From Devosia sp. (GTDB lineage Bacteria; Pseudomonadota; Alphaproteobacteria; Rhizobiales; Devosiaceae), in assembly GCA_016713105.1 (NCBI GenBank), contig JADJPS010000018.1:62001-126000 (forward strand): a stretch of DNA of 64,000 bases, in the 5' to 3' direction. Under the pieces are notes generated by a model that was given only the letters and a program-made list of their open reading frames with translations, ran no database searches and had not been told where the DNA came from. Each line of letters starts with the position of its first letter. The stretch's first letter is position 1. Positions 43,440 through 51,908 of this stretch are shown here, piece by piece. The translations under genes were made by a program, and so were the position numbers.

Positions 43440-44402
43440 CTACTGGATCCAGGCCGACCAGCGCGCCTCGTTGGCCGCGATCCAGGCATCGGCCACGTCC
43501 TGCACCGACTTGCCGTTGAGATCGACCTCGGTGATCATCTGACCCATCTCGGCATTGTCGATGCTGAAGCCCTGGATCCCCCTGTAGGCCCCGGGCCACT
43601 TGTCCTTGAGCCCGGCCCAGCCGGCCTTCCAGATGGCGCCGAACGGCTTTCCGCAGTCATAAGCCTCGTTCGGGTTACCGCCCCAGGCCGGGTCTGCGTA
43701 GCACTCGGCCGTGTATTCGGGGAACTCGACCCATTCGCCCTCGTACTTGGCCACCGCCCAGTGCGGGGCGTAGATCCACAGCATGACCGGCGCCTGGCGC
43801 TGATAGGCGGATTCAAGCTCGGCAAACAGTGCCGCGTCGGTGCCGGCATGCACCACCTCGAACGGCAGGCCGAGGGCCGAAACGCGCTCCTCGTCGAAGC
43901 CGCCCCAGGTCACGGGACCACCCAGATAGCGCCCGTTCGGCGCGGTCTCGGCCGTGGCGAAGGCCTCGGCGCAGGCCGGCTCGAGCAGCGCTTCCCAGTT
44001 CGGCAGGCCCGGGCACTTCTCCTTCATGTAGGTAGGGTACCACCACTCTTCCTTGGCCTGCATGCCGGTTTCACCGAGGTTCTCGACCTTGCCGGTCGCG
44101 ACCGCGGCGTCGAGCGCTTCCTGCCCGGTGGTCGCCCAGATTTCCATCGCGAGATGCAGGTCGCCGGATTCGAGACCGGCGAACTGGGCCAGGTAGTCAG
44201 CCGTCACCAGCTCAACATTGTAGCCGGCCTTCTTGAGTACCTCGGCCATCAGCTGAGTGGTGATCAGTTGCCCGGTCCAGTCGTGCAGCGTGAGCTTGAT
44301 TGGATCAGTCGATTCCGGCGCCGCGGCAGCTGGTAGCGAGGTGATCGCCAGGCTGGCGCCCAGCGCCAGAGCAGACAAGAGGTTACGCAGAGTTTTCGGC
44401 AT
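43440..44402 (-). CDS. proX: Glycine betaine/proline-type ABC transporter substrate-binding protein
   Basis: A 320-residue periplasmic protein with a signal peptide ending SLPAAAA. It belongs to the ProX/OpuAC group: KLTLHDWTGQLI at the start, LHLAMEIWATTGQ and MLWIYAPHWAVAKYEGEW with many Trp residues fit aromatic cages for quaternary ammonium groups. Four cysteines (KCPG, PAC, AECY, YDC) could form disulfides. GGAAGGGA precedes the ATG. As first gene of the nine-gene operon, and divergent from a DeoR regulator, it defines the entry substrate of the pathway. Confidence 0.93.
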   Translation of the reverse strand: MPKTLRNLLSALALGASLAITSLPAAAAPESTDPIKLTLHDWTGQLITTQLMAEVLKKAGYNVELVTADYLAQFAGLESGDLHLAMEIWATTGQEALDAAVATGKVENLGETGMQAKEEWWYPTYMKEKCPGLPNWEALLEPACAEAFATAETAPNGRYLGGPVTWGGFDEERVSALGLPFEVVHAGTDAALFAELESAYQRQAPVMLWIYAPHWAVAKYEGEWVEFPEYTAECYADPAWGGNPNEAYDCGKPFGAIWKAGWAGLKDKWPGAYRGIQGFSIDNAEMGQMITEVDLNGKSVQDVADAWIAANEARWSAWIQ

Positions 44403-44505
44403 GCTGTTCGTCCCTTCCCCGGTTCCGAGCCGTCGCCTCGCGCGCCGGCCGCTGGCACCCTGGAGAAGTTGAACTGCAAGCGCCTCATCGAGTCAATCGA
44501 GCGTG

Positions 44506-44570
44506 TTGACATTCTGTGGCATTCCCGTCGAATACGGCTCCAGGCGAACCGAGTTGCACAAGTTCTGTGC
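44506..44570 (+). promoter_or_regulatory. Candidate promoter/operator in the DeoR-proX divergent region
   Basis: A perfect TTGACA lies at 44506-44511, with a weak AATACG about 19 bases later. An inverted repeat GCACA-agttc-TGTGC lies at 44556-44570, upstream of the DeoR gene start. The 209-base spacer separates the divergent operon and regulator, so a regulator site is expected here. Only visual motifs support it. Confidence 0.3.
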
Positions 44571-44611
44571 GGATTTCTCGGAATTCGGACACAAGCAGGC
44601 AAGAACTCCAC

Positions 44612-45382
44612 ATGGACGCCACGCACAGACAACGCGCCATCCTGGCCAGCGTCCGGGAGAACGGGCTGTCCCGCATTCAGGACCTCGCCCGGGCAATGAC
44701 CGTCTCGGAGGAGACGATCAGGCGCGACATCCGCCCGCTGGTCGAGGCCGGAGAACTGCTGCGGCGCCACGGCGCGGTGACCACGGCCTCCGCTGGAGGC
44801 GAGGCCCCGTTCGAACGCCGCATGCGCGAGAACGCCGCCGAGAAGCGGGCCATCGCGCGCCACGTCGCCAGCCTCATCGCCGATGGCGACAGCGTCATGC
44901 TCGATACGGGCACCACCACGTCGATGCTGGCGCGCGAACTGCTCAGCAAGCGCGACCTGACCATCGTCACCAATTCCTCCGACATCGCGAGGACGCTGGC
45001 GATCGTCAACGGCAACCGGGTGGTGATGGCAGGGGGCGAACTCAACGGCGACAACGGCGCCGCCTTCGGCCGCACCGCCATCGAGTTCATCGAGCGCTTC
45101 AACACCGATTTCGCGATCATCTCGATCGCCGCGGTCAGCGCCGGACGCGGCCTGATGGACTTTCACCTCGATGAGGCCGAACTCGCCCGCGCCGTGCTGC
45201 GGCAGGGCCGGCGACGCCTGGTGGTGACAGATCACAGCAAGTTCGGTCGGTCGGCCCTCGTCACCGTGTGCGGCTTCGACGCCTTCGACGAGTTGGTCAC
45301 CGACCAGGAACCGCCGGAGGACATCTCGGCGCGGCTGCAGGCCAGCGGCGTCGCATGCAGCGTCGCTGCTCGGCCCGAATAG
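44612..45382 (+). CDS. DeoR/GlpR-family transcriptional regulator
   Basis: A 256-residue repressor-type protein from the ATG at 44612. The N-terminal helix-turn-helix covers about residues 5-58, with VSEETIRRDIRPLVEAG as signature. The DeoR sensor domain, fold related to ribose-phosphate isomerase, includes VMLDTGTTTSMLA and TNSSDIARTLA. Family members usually sense phosphorylated metabolites. Divergence from the importer-kinase-dehydrogenase operon suggests it controls that operon in response to a product of its kinases. Confidence 0.9.
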   Translation: MDATHRQRAILASVRENGLSRIQDLARAMTVSEETIRRDIRPLVEAGELLRRHGAVTTASAGGEAPFERRMRENAAEKRAIARHVASLIADGDSVMLDTGTTTSMLARELLSKRDLTIVTNSSDIARTLAIVNGNRVVMAGGELNGDNGAAFGRTAIEFIERFNTDFAIISIAAVSAGRGLMDFHLDEAELARAVLRQGRRRLVVTDHSKFGRSALVTVCGFDAFDELVTDQEPPEDISARLQASGVACSVAARPE

Positions 45383-45490
45383 CGGCGACGCTTCGCCGAC
45401 CGACGCTGAAATGGGAATGGCGTTTCCACTGAAACGCCCCTCACCCACGTCCAGCAATGCTTGCGGGCAGACGAGTTCGCCCCCGAGCGC

Positions 45491-46771
45491 TTACTCGTTG
45501 AACCGGTAGATGACGCCGACCGTTGCCGTCTGCTGGCGCTGCGTCAGGGTCATGAAGCCGCCACCGCCCGACATGTCGTACTCTTCGAACAGGGAATAGG
45601 CGTACTCCGCACGCAGCAGCAGGTTGTCCGTCACCTGCGCCTCGATGCCGGCACCGATGGTTGCGCCATTGCGCTCGAACGTCGTCTCGCCGCCGGTCCA
45701 CTCCCCGTCGTCGACCGTACCGAGCGTGCTGTGCATCCGGGTGAGTCCGGCAAAACCATAGAGCATGGTCTCCTGCGAGGTCAGGTAGCCGGCGCGCAGG
45801 CGCGCGTCGATCCACCAGTCATTGGTGCCCTGAAAACCATCCTCTTCCGTGGCGAGACCGACAAAGGTCCGCGAGGTCGAGGCCGACACCCCGCCTTCGA
45901 AGCCGAGCAGCAGCCGCTCGGTGACGCTCAGGTTGTAGCCAGCCACCACGCCGCCGGTCCAGCCCGCGGAACCGAAGCCCGCGTGGCTGAAATAGTCGGT
46001 ATCGTCGCCGATACGAAGCGTGGCAACGCCAATAGTCTGACCACCCACTGCGCCGGCGTAGAAGCCCGCCCACTTGGCCGCATCCACCGGCTCGGACGCC
46101 GCAGCGTCGCCAATCGCATAGAGGATCGAGGCCTTGGCGGTTCCCACCATCGGAGTGACGACGAGACCGCCGTAGTCGTTCGCCTGCAGAAGATCCAGGT
46201 CGTACTGCGCCCGGATGCGCACATTGCCCGACAGCACCGTCTCGATGCCCACGGTGACGACGCCCATGCCGGTGAACTGGTCGTCATCCTCGTACTGGGT
46301 GATGCCGTCTTCCTTGAGCCGTCCGAGGCCGTGATAGACCTTGCCGCCCAGACCGGCGAACAGCAGCGTGCTCGGGCTGACGACGTAGCCCAGCCGCGCC
46401 GTTACGCCTGCCGACCAGTCGGTCAGAGTCTGCGTGCCGATGGAGTCCGGGCCCGACACCAGTTCGGTATGCCCCTGCACATCGCTGAGCGTGCCGCCGA
46501 ACTCGAAGCCCGCCACCCAGTCACCGAACTGCTGGTTGTAGCCGGCAAAGGCACCGACCGAACCGCCCTGCGAACCGAGCGCGTTCCATTCGAAGAAGTC
46601 GCCGATGACGAGCTTGGTCGCCCCCATGCCGTAGCCGAGATCGGCACCAACATAAAATCCGCTCCACGTGTCCGGGGCAGCCTGGGCTTGGCCGACCATC
46701 GCCCCCGACACGGCAAGGGCGGCCAGCACCGGCGTGGCATGCAGAAACCGTGGCAACAACGAACGACGCAT
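45491..46771 (-). CDS. Outer-membrane beta-barrel protein with two tandem barrel domains
   Basis: A 426-residue protein starting at the ATG at 46771, with GGGGAGA about seven bases upstream. A signal peptide of about 31 residues ends VGQAQA. Two consecutive Omp25/Omp31-like domains begin with WSGFYVGADLGYG (about residue 35) and WAGFYAGAVGGQT (about residue 229), each about 195 residues with alternating aromatic strands. Single-domain family members form eight-stranded barrels. A 16-strand or twin-barrel arrangement is possible. It ends YRFNE, near the usual aromatic end of outer-membrane proteins. Role unknown, probably structural or porin-like. Confidence 0.85.
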   Translation of the reverse strand: MRRSLLPRFLHATPVLAALAVSGAMVGQAQAAPDTWSGFYVGADLGYGMGATKLVIGDFFEWNALGSQGGSVGAFAGYNQQFGDWVAGFEFGGTLSDVQGHTELVSGPDSIGTQTLTDWSAGVTARLGYVVSPSTLLFAGLGGKVYHGLGRLKEDGITQYEDDDQFTGMGVVTVGIETVLSGNVRIRAQYDLDLLQANDYGGLVVTPMVGTAKASILYAIGDAAASEPVDAAKWAGFYAGAVGGQTIGVATLRIGDDTDYFSHAGFGSAGWTGGVVAGYNLSVTERLLLGFEGGVSASTSRTFVGLATEEDGFQGTNDWWIDARLRAGYLTSQETMLYGFAGLTRMHSTLGTVDDGEWTGGETTFERNGATIGAGIEAQVTDNLLLRAEYAYSLFEEYDMSGGGGFMTLTQRQQTATVGVIYRFNE

Positions 46772-47119
46772 ACGAGAATCTCCCCAACCCCCACAGCGAA
46801 AGCCGATCCTCATTGATTTGTCGAGAGGCAGAGTATTGTTATACGCGCTTTCCGTGGCAGTGTGTGACACGGACACGACAGTTGTTCGCGGTTGCATTTC
46901 ATATTCTTCTGGTTTCGAAAGTATTAATCGGCCGATCAGTCGGTGCGTGCGGCGACGGAGGGGTCGAAAGGACCTTGATCTGCGCCGGGCCGCAGCGCCT
47001 AATGCGATGCAGTTTGCATCGAGCTGTTCTGTATCGTTCTGTTTGCCTGCCGGGCCCGATGCCTTGACGGCCCGCGCTTCCTCGACCTGACCGCATCCGC
47101 CCCCGGACTGGAGTGAACC
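46772..47119. promoter_or_regulatory. Divergent intergenic region of outer-membrane and vWA genes
   Basis: 348 bases that are clearly richer in A and T than the surroundings, as expected for two divergent promoters. A perfect 17-base inverted repeat CGATGCA-gtt-TGCATCG lies at 47005-47021. A TATAAC box on the minus strand lies about 70 bases upstream of the outer-membrane gene start. I find no convincing -35 partner. No gene is visible here. Confidence 0.4.
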
Positions 47120-50100
47120 GTGCACAGAATCCTCGCGACGCTGCTCGCCATTGTCGGCCTGGCCGGGCCGGCATGCGCCCAGGATCAGGGCGCCATCCTC
47201 CGCCTCGGCGATGCGGTAGTCACCGGCTTTGCCGGAACCGTGTTCCCCGACCCCGAGACGCTCCCAGAGGACAGTGAGGCGATCGAGGAGACCTTCCTCG
47301 ACCTCGACGGCATCTCCGCCCGGGTTATCGACGCCTCCGCCCCCGGCTTCGTGTGGGACGGTCGGGCCTGGTCGGGCGGGGTCAGCCACGAGGTGCTGGC
47401 CAGCGAGGTCGGGCAGGTCTTCGGCGTGGCGCTCGACGACGCCGAGCCGCCCAACATCTACCTCGCGGCGAGTTCCGCCTACGGCCTGCCCATCGTCGGC
47501 GACGACTCCGATGACGACGGCCGCCCGGAACGCCTGTTCGAGGGCGAACCCGACGCACGCTTCATGGAGGGCCTGTTCGGGCCGGACGGCGGCGCGGGGA
47601 GCATCTGGAAGGTGGACGGCACGACCGGCGAAGTCAGCCACTTCGCCGTGGTGACCCTCGACGGCGTCGCAAACCCCGGGCCGGCGCTGGGCAACATCGC
47701 CTTCGACGCGGAACACCGCCAGTTCTTCGTCTCGGACCGCGCCACCGGCATGATTCATCGCCTCGACATCGATGGCGAGGACCTCGAGGCCTACGATCAC
47801 GGCACCACCGGCCGCGCCGCCGAAGGCCTGCCCGAGGTGGTATACGATCCCTCCGGCGCCCTCGACATCTCGCGCAGCGACTTCGACGCCGAGGATCCTG
47901 ATAGCTGGGGCTACGCCGCGCCCGATCGCCAGGTCTGGGGGCTCGCCGTGCATCAGGGCCGCCTCTACTACGCCGTGCTCGACGACAGCCAGATCTGGTC
48001 GGTGGGCATTGATGCGCACAGCGGCGCCTTTGCCGACGATCCGCGCTGGGAACTCGATGTCCCCAAGCGCCCCAAGAAGCTGCCGGTCAGCGACATCGTC
48101 TTCACCGAGAAGGGCGCGATGATCCTTGCACAGCGCGGCGCGATCACCTCGAGCTGGGACTATGCCGGCTTTGCCGACACGGGAGACTCCCGCCTCTACC
48201 GCTTCTGGCTCGAAACGCCGGACGATCCGGAAACGCCGAGCCGCTGGATCGAGACCCCCGAGGAGTATGCCGTCGGCTTCGGCGGCGAGCACCGGCAGAC
48301 CGACGGCGGCATCGACCTCGGCTACGGCTTCGACCGCGACGGCCGGCTCGACCTCGGCTTCTGCGAGGCGACGCTGCTGACCACCGGCGACGACCTCCGC
48401 CTCGCCCCCGACCTGGCCGATGCGCTGCTGCCGGGCGGCCCCCTCGCCATCGACGGCCTCCAGGCCATGCCGGCCGGCCCGGTGAAGCCGGAGAACACGC
48501 CCCCCTGGGCGAGCTACATCATCGACCTCGACGCGCGGGCCGACGATGCCGACGTCACCGGCCATCCGGGCGACATCGCGGTCTACCGCACCGCCTGCGA
48601 GGGCATTCCCTATGTCTCCGAATACGGCGGCGCCGGCTACCCCCTCGATCCGCCCTATGTCAGCGGCGATCCGGAACTGCCCGAAGACCCGATTGCCTGC
48701 CTCGACGACGACTGCCCCGAGCCGGAATTCGAGATCGAGAAGACCTGCGAGGCGTGCCGTATCGACCCCGTGACCGGCAAGCCCACCTGCCAGTGCCAGA
48801 TCACGGTCACCTCCAACGGCGCGCCGTTCTCGGGGCTGCTGTCGGTCGACGAGGGCGTGGTGTTCGGCGGCAGCACGCCATTCAACGGCACCATCGTCTC
48901 GCTCGGCTCGGCCGATGCCTGGACCTGCGACCAGCCGTCCTTCGCCGATACCGACCCCGCCATCTGCACCATCGACTGGCAGGGCCTCTCGAACGCCGGC
49001 AACAGCTCGGTGATCGACGTCGCGGTCGTCTTGCCCGACCCCGGCTTCCTCGTCGAGACCGAGAACTGCGCGGTGCTTTCGCTCGACGGAGAGGAACTGG
49101 GCGAGAGCTGCACCGACTTCACGGGCGAGGAGTCCGATCCGGTCGACCTCGCGATCAGCAAGACCTTCGCGCAGGGACCGGTGGTGGGCGCGGGGGATTT
49201 CACCCTCACGGTCACCAATATCGGCGCTCCGTTCGATGCCACCGCGGCGATCACCGTGACCGACGCAGTGCCGGCCGGCATGACGATCAGCGCGGCGAGC
49301 GCCGCCGACTTCACCTGCACGCCCCTGCCCCTGACCGGGCCCGCGACGCTGACCTGCCAGTACACCGGCACCGGAACCCTCGCGACCGGCGCTACCAGCC
49401 AGGTCGTTCTCACGGCCTCGACCACCGGGGCCGGTCCGTTCGAGAACTGCGCCGACGTGGGCGTCGTCCCGGCCTCGGGCTTCGAGGACACCGAGAGCCA
49501 GAACAACCACGCTTGCGCCCCGGTCGCGGGCGACGACGACGACTTCGACGAGCCGGACAATCCGCCGCCGCTCGGTGCGACCTGCGGCGTCAACGTCATC
49601 TTCGTCGTCGATGAGTCGCGCTCGGTCGCCGATGCCGGCGCCACCGGTTACATCACCGGCGCCCTGGCCCAGGCGGCCTCGGTGTTCAACACCAGCGGCT
49701 CGCAGGCGGCGGTGATCCGCTTCTCGGATACCGCGACCGTGTCCTACCCGATGGCGAGTTCGAGCTACGCCACGGTCAATGTCGGCTACAATCCGGCCGC
49801 GGGCGGCGGCACCAACTGGGAGGCCGCGCTGGCGGCGGCGGCAAGCCTGCTGCCGAACCCCAACACCATCGTCGTGTTCATCACCGACGGCACGCCCACG
49901 GCCTATCTCGATGGCGGCGGTGCGGTGACCTACACTGCCGACGCGGTGCTGGCGACCAACGAGGCCATCCCAGCGGTCAATGCCATCTACGCCACCGGCA
50001 CGCCGATCGTCGGCATCGGCATCGGCAATGTCTCGACCCATCTCAACGCCCTGCTGGGCACCAGCGCGCAGCAGAGCAGCTATCGCAGCCTCGGCGCCGA

Positions 50101-51547
50101 CCTCAGCGGGATGGCGCGCGAACTCTGCCCCGACCTCTACCTCAGAAAGCAGATCGGCCCGAACTACGTCAACTTCCACGGCCTGACCGGCAATCCGCAG
50201 GCGACAGTGTCGCTCTCGGTCACCAACAGCTCGAGCGTTGCGGTGACCAACGTGACGGTCGAGGACGCGCTGCCGCCCGAACTCACCGCGCCCACCGGCT
50301 TCAGCCAGCCCGCGACGGTCACCGGCACCACCGTCTCGTGGACGATCCCGAGCCTTGCGGCCGGCGCCACGGCGACGCTCACCTTCCAGGTGACGATCTC
50401 CCCGAGCCCGGCGCCGACAGAGAACTGGCGCTGCATCCCGAACTACGCGCAGGTAACCGCCGCCGATACCACGCTCAACGCCGTGCCCGGCAACATGGCC
50501 GACCCGGTCGCCGGCCCGGTGCACGAGCATGACGAGGCCTCGAGCAGCGTCTGCATCGCCGACAAGCCCCCCGTGCCGCCGGTCGATTGCGGCGCATCCT
50601 ACCTGTGGGTGACCAAGAAGGCGGACTTCCCCGAGGTCTGCGTGCCCGGCGGCAGCCCGTCCTGCTCGTTCACCATCACCGTCAGGGCGCAGTGCAAGGA
50701 CTTCGACGGTCCGGTGCTGTTCGGAGACGGGGTCAGCAATGGCTCGGGACCGATCGCCTCGCCCATCGCCTCGATCACCAACACGGCGGTGCCGGCGATC
50801 TGCAACTGGAGTTCCGACTGGAGCGGCACCACCGGCCCGACCGCGTGCAATGCCAACCTGGTGCTGCCGGTCAACCAGTCGATCAGCTTCACGGTGACGC
50901 TCGATGCCCCGCTGCCGGTGGGCAGCGGCTACACCAACTGCTTTGTCGCCGATGGCCGGACGACCCAGTCCACCGACTTCCTCGCCGCCGTGGCCGAGAT
51001 CAACCCCAGCACCTCGCCCTGGGGCGGCATGTGGGGCAATTGCGCGCCGTTCAGCGTTGCGGCACCGCCCCAGCAGATCGTCCAGCCGCCGCCCGAGGAG
51101 GAGCCCGACACCGGCTGCGCCAGGGGCATGGTGCCCAACAAGCGCGGCGTCTGCATCCCGGACCTGCAATGCAAGGCCCCGGCGACCACGAACAGCACCG
51201 GCACCGCCTGCATCTGCCCCGACCAGACCATTGCCGGGCCGAAGGGCTGCATCGCCAGGCCCGACCCGATCAGCTGCAAGGCCCCGGCGGTGCCCAACAA
51301 GGCGGGGACGATCTGCACCTGCCCGCGGGGCACGATTGCGGAGGGCAGTTCCTGCGTCAGCGTCAAGGAGGAGCCGAAGGGCCTCGAATGCCGGGCGCCG
51401 GCCGTGCCGAACCGCCAGGGTACCGCCTGCGTCTGCCCGGAGGGCATGTTCGGCGACGGCCGGCGCTGCGTTGCGCCCAAGATCGAGCTGCCCAAGGACC
51501 TGCCCAAGCTGGACTTCCCGCTGGGCGACAAGCCCAAGGGACCCTGA
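47120..51547 (+). CDS. Large secreted vWA/DUF11 repeat protein
   Basis: A 1475-residue protein starting at a GTG with GGAG six bases upstream and a 20-residue signal peptide ending GPACA. Residues about 25-480 form a propeller-like region rich in acidic turns. DUF11-type Ig-like repeats lie near 545-640 and 655-760. A von Willebrand A domain spans about 820-1010 with an intact MIDAS, DESRS near residue 831, GGGTNW and ITDG. Further DUF11-like repeats lie near 1015-1110 and 1140-1290. Three Cys-rich EGF-like repeats close the protein. It is probably a cell-surface adhesion protein; no membrane anchor or sorting signal is seen. Confidence 0.87.
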   Translation: MHRILATLLAIVGLAGPACAQDQGAILRLGDAVVTGFAGTVFPDPETLPEDSEAIEETFLDLDGISARVIDASAPGFVWDGRAWSGGVSHEVLASEVGQVFGVALDDAEPPNIYLAASSAYGLPIVGDDSDDDGRPERLFEGEPDARFMEGLFGPDGGAGSIWKVDGTTGEVSHFAVVTLDGVANPGPALGNIAFDAEHRQFFVSDRATGMIHRLDIDGEDLEAYDHGTTGRAAEGLPEVVYDPSGALDISRSDFDAEDPDSWGYAAPDRQVWGLAVHQGRLYYAVLDDSQIWSVGIDAHSGAFADDPRWELDVPKRPKKLPVSDIVFTEKGAMILAQRGAITSSWDYAGFADTGDSRLYRFWLETPDDPETPSRWIETPEEYAVGFGGEHRQTDGGIDLGYGFDRDGRLDLGFCEATLLTTGDDLRLAPDLADALLPGGPLAIDGLQAMPAGPVKPENTPPWASYIIDLDARADDADVTGHPGDIAVYRTACEGIPYVSEYGGAGYPLDPPYVSGDPELPEDPIACLDDDCPEPEFEIEKTCEACRIDPVTGKPTCQCQITVTSNGAPFSGLLSVDEGVVFGGSTPFNGTIVSLGSADAWTCDQPSFADTDPAICTIDWQGLSNAGNSSVIDVAVVLPDPGFLVETENCAVLSLDGEELGESCTDFTGEESDPVDLAISKTFAQGPVVGAGDFTLTVTNIGAPFDATAAITVTDAVPAGMTISAASAADFTCTPLPLTGPATLTCQYTGTGTLATGATSQVVLTASTTGAGPFENCADVGVVPASGFEDTESQNNHACAPVAGDDDDFDEPDNPPPLGATCGVNVIFVVDESRSVADAGATGYITGALAQAASVFNTSGSQAAVIRFSDTATVSYPMASSSYATVNVGYNPAAGGGTNWEAALAAAASLLPNPNTIVVFITDGTPTAYLDGGGAVTYTADAVLATNEAIPAVNAIYATGTPIVGIGIGNVSTHLNALLGTSAQQSSYRSLGADLSGMARELCPDLYLRKQIGPNYVNFHGLTGNPQATVSLSVTNSSSVAVTNVTVEDALPPELTAPTGFSQPATVTGTTVSWTIPSLAAGATATLTFQVTISPSPAPTENWRCIPNYAQVTAADTTLNAVPGNMADPVAGPVHEHDEASSSVCIADKPPVPPVDCGASYLWVTKKADFPEVCVPGGSPSCSFTITVRAQCKDFDGPVLFGDGVSNGSGPIASPIASITNTAVPAICNWSSDWSGTTGPTACNANLVLPVNQSISFTVTLDAPLPVGSGYTNCFVADGRTTQSTDFLAAVAEINPSTSPWGGMWGNCAPFSVAAPPQQIVQPPPEEEPDTGCARGMVPNKRGVCIPDLQCKAPATTNSTGTACICPDQTIAGPKGCIARPDPISCKAPAVPNKAGTICTCPRGTIAEGSSCVSVKEEPKGLECRAPAVPNRQGTACVCPEGMFGDGRRCVAPKIELPKDLPKLDFPLGDKPKGP
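51165..51475 (+). repeat. Three Cys-rich repeats at the C-terminus of the vWA protein
   Basis: Three units of about 35-40 codons follow the plan CxAPAxxNxxGTxCxCP, then G, then CV/CI. An incomplete unit, CARGMVPNKRGVC, precedes them. The pattern is EGF/TIL-like and unusual in a Gram-negative surface protein. Confidence 0.7.
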
Positions 51548-51604
51548 CCCGGGAGCAGCGCCGGGATCGCATGACCGGCGCGCCCGACGGGGCCCGCCGG
51601 CGGG

Positions 51605-51831
<227 letters not shown>

Positions 51832-51908
51832 ACGAACCACCTGCCGCCGCCCGGCTCGCCGCGACCCGCCGCACCGGCTATGGGTTGGCGACGTCACCGC
51901 CACGGACA

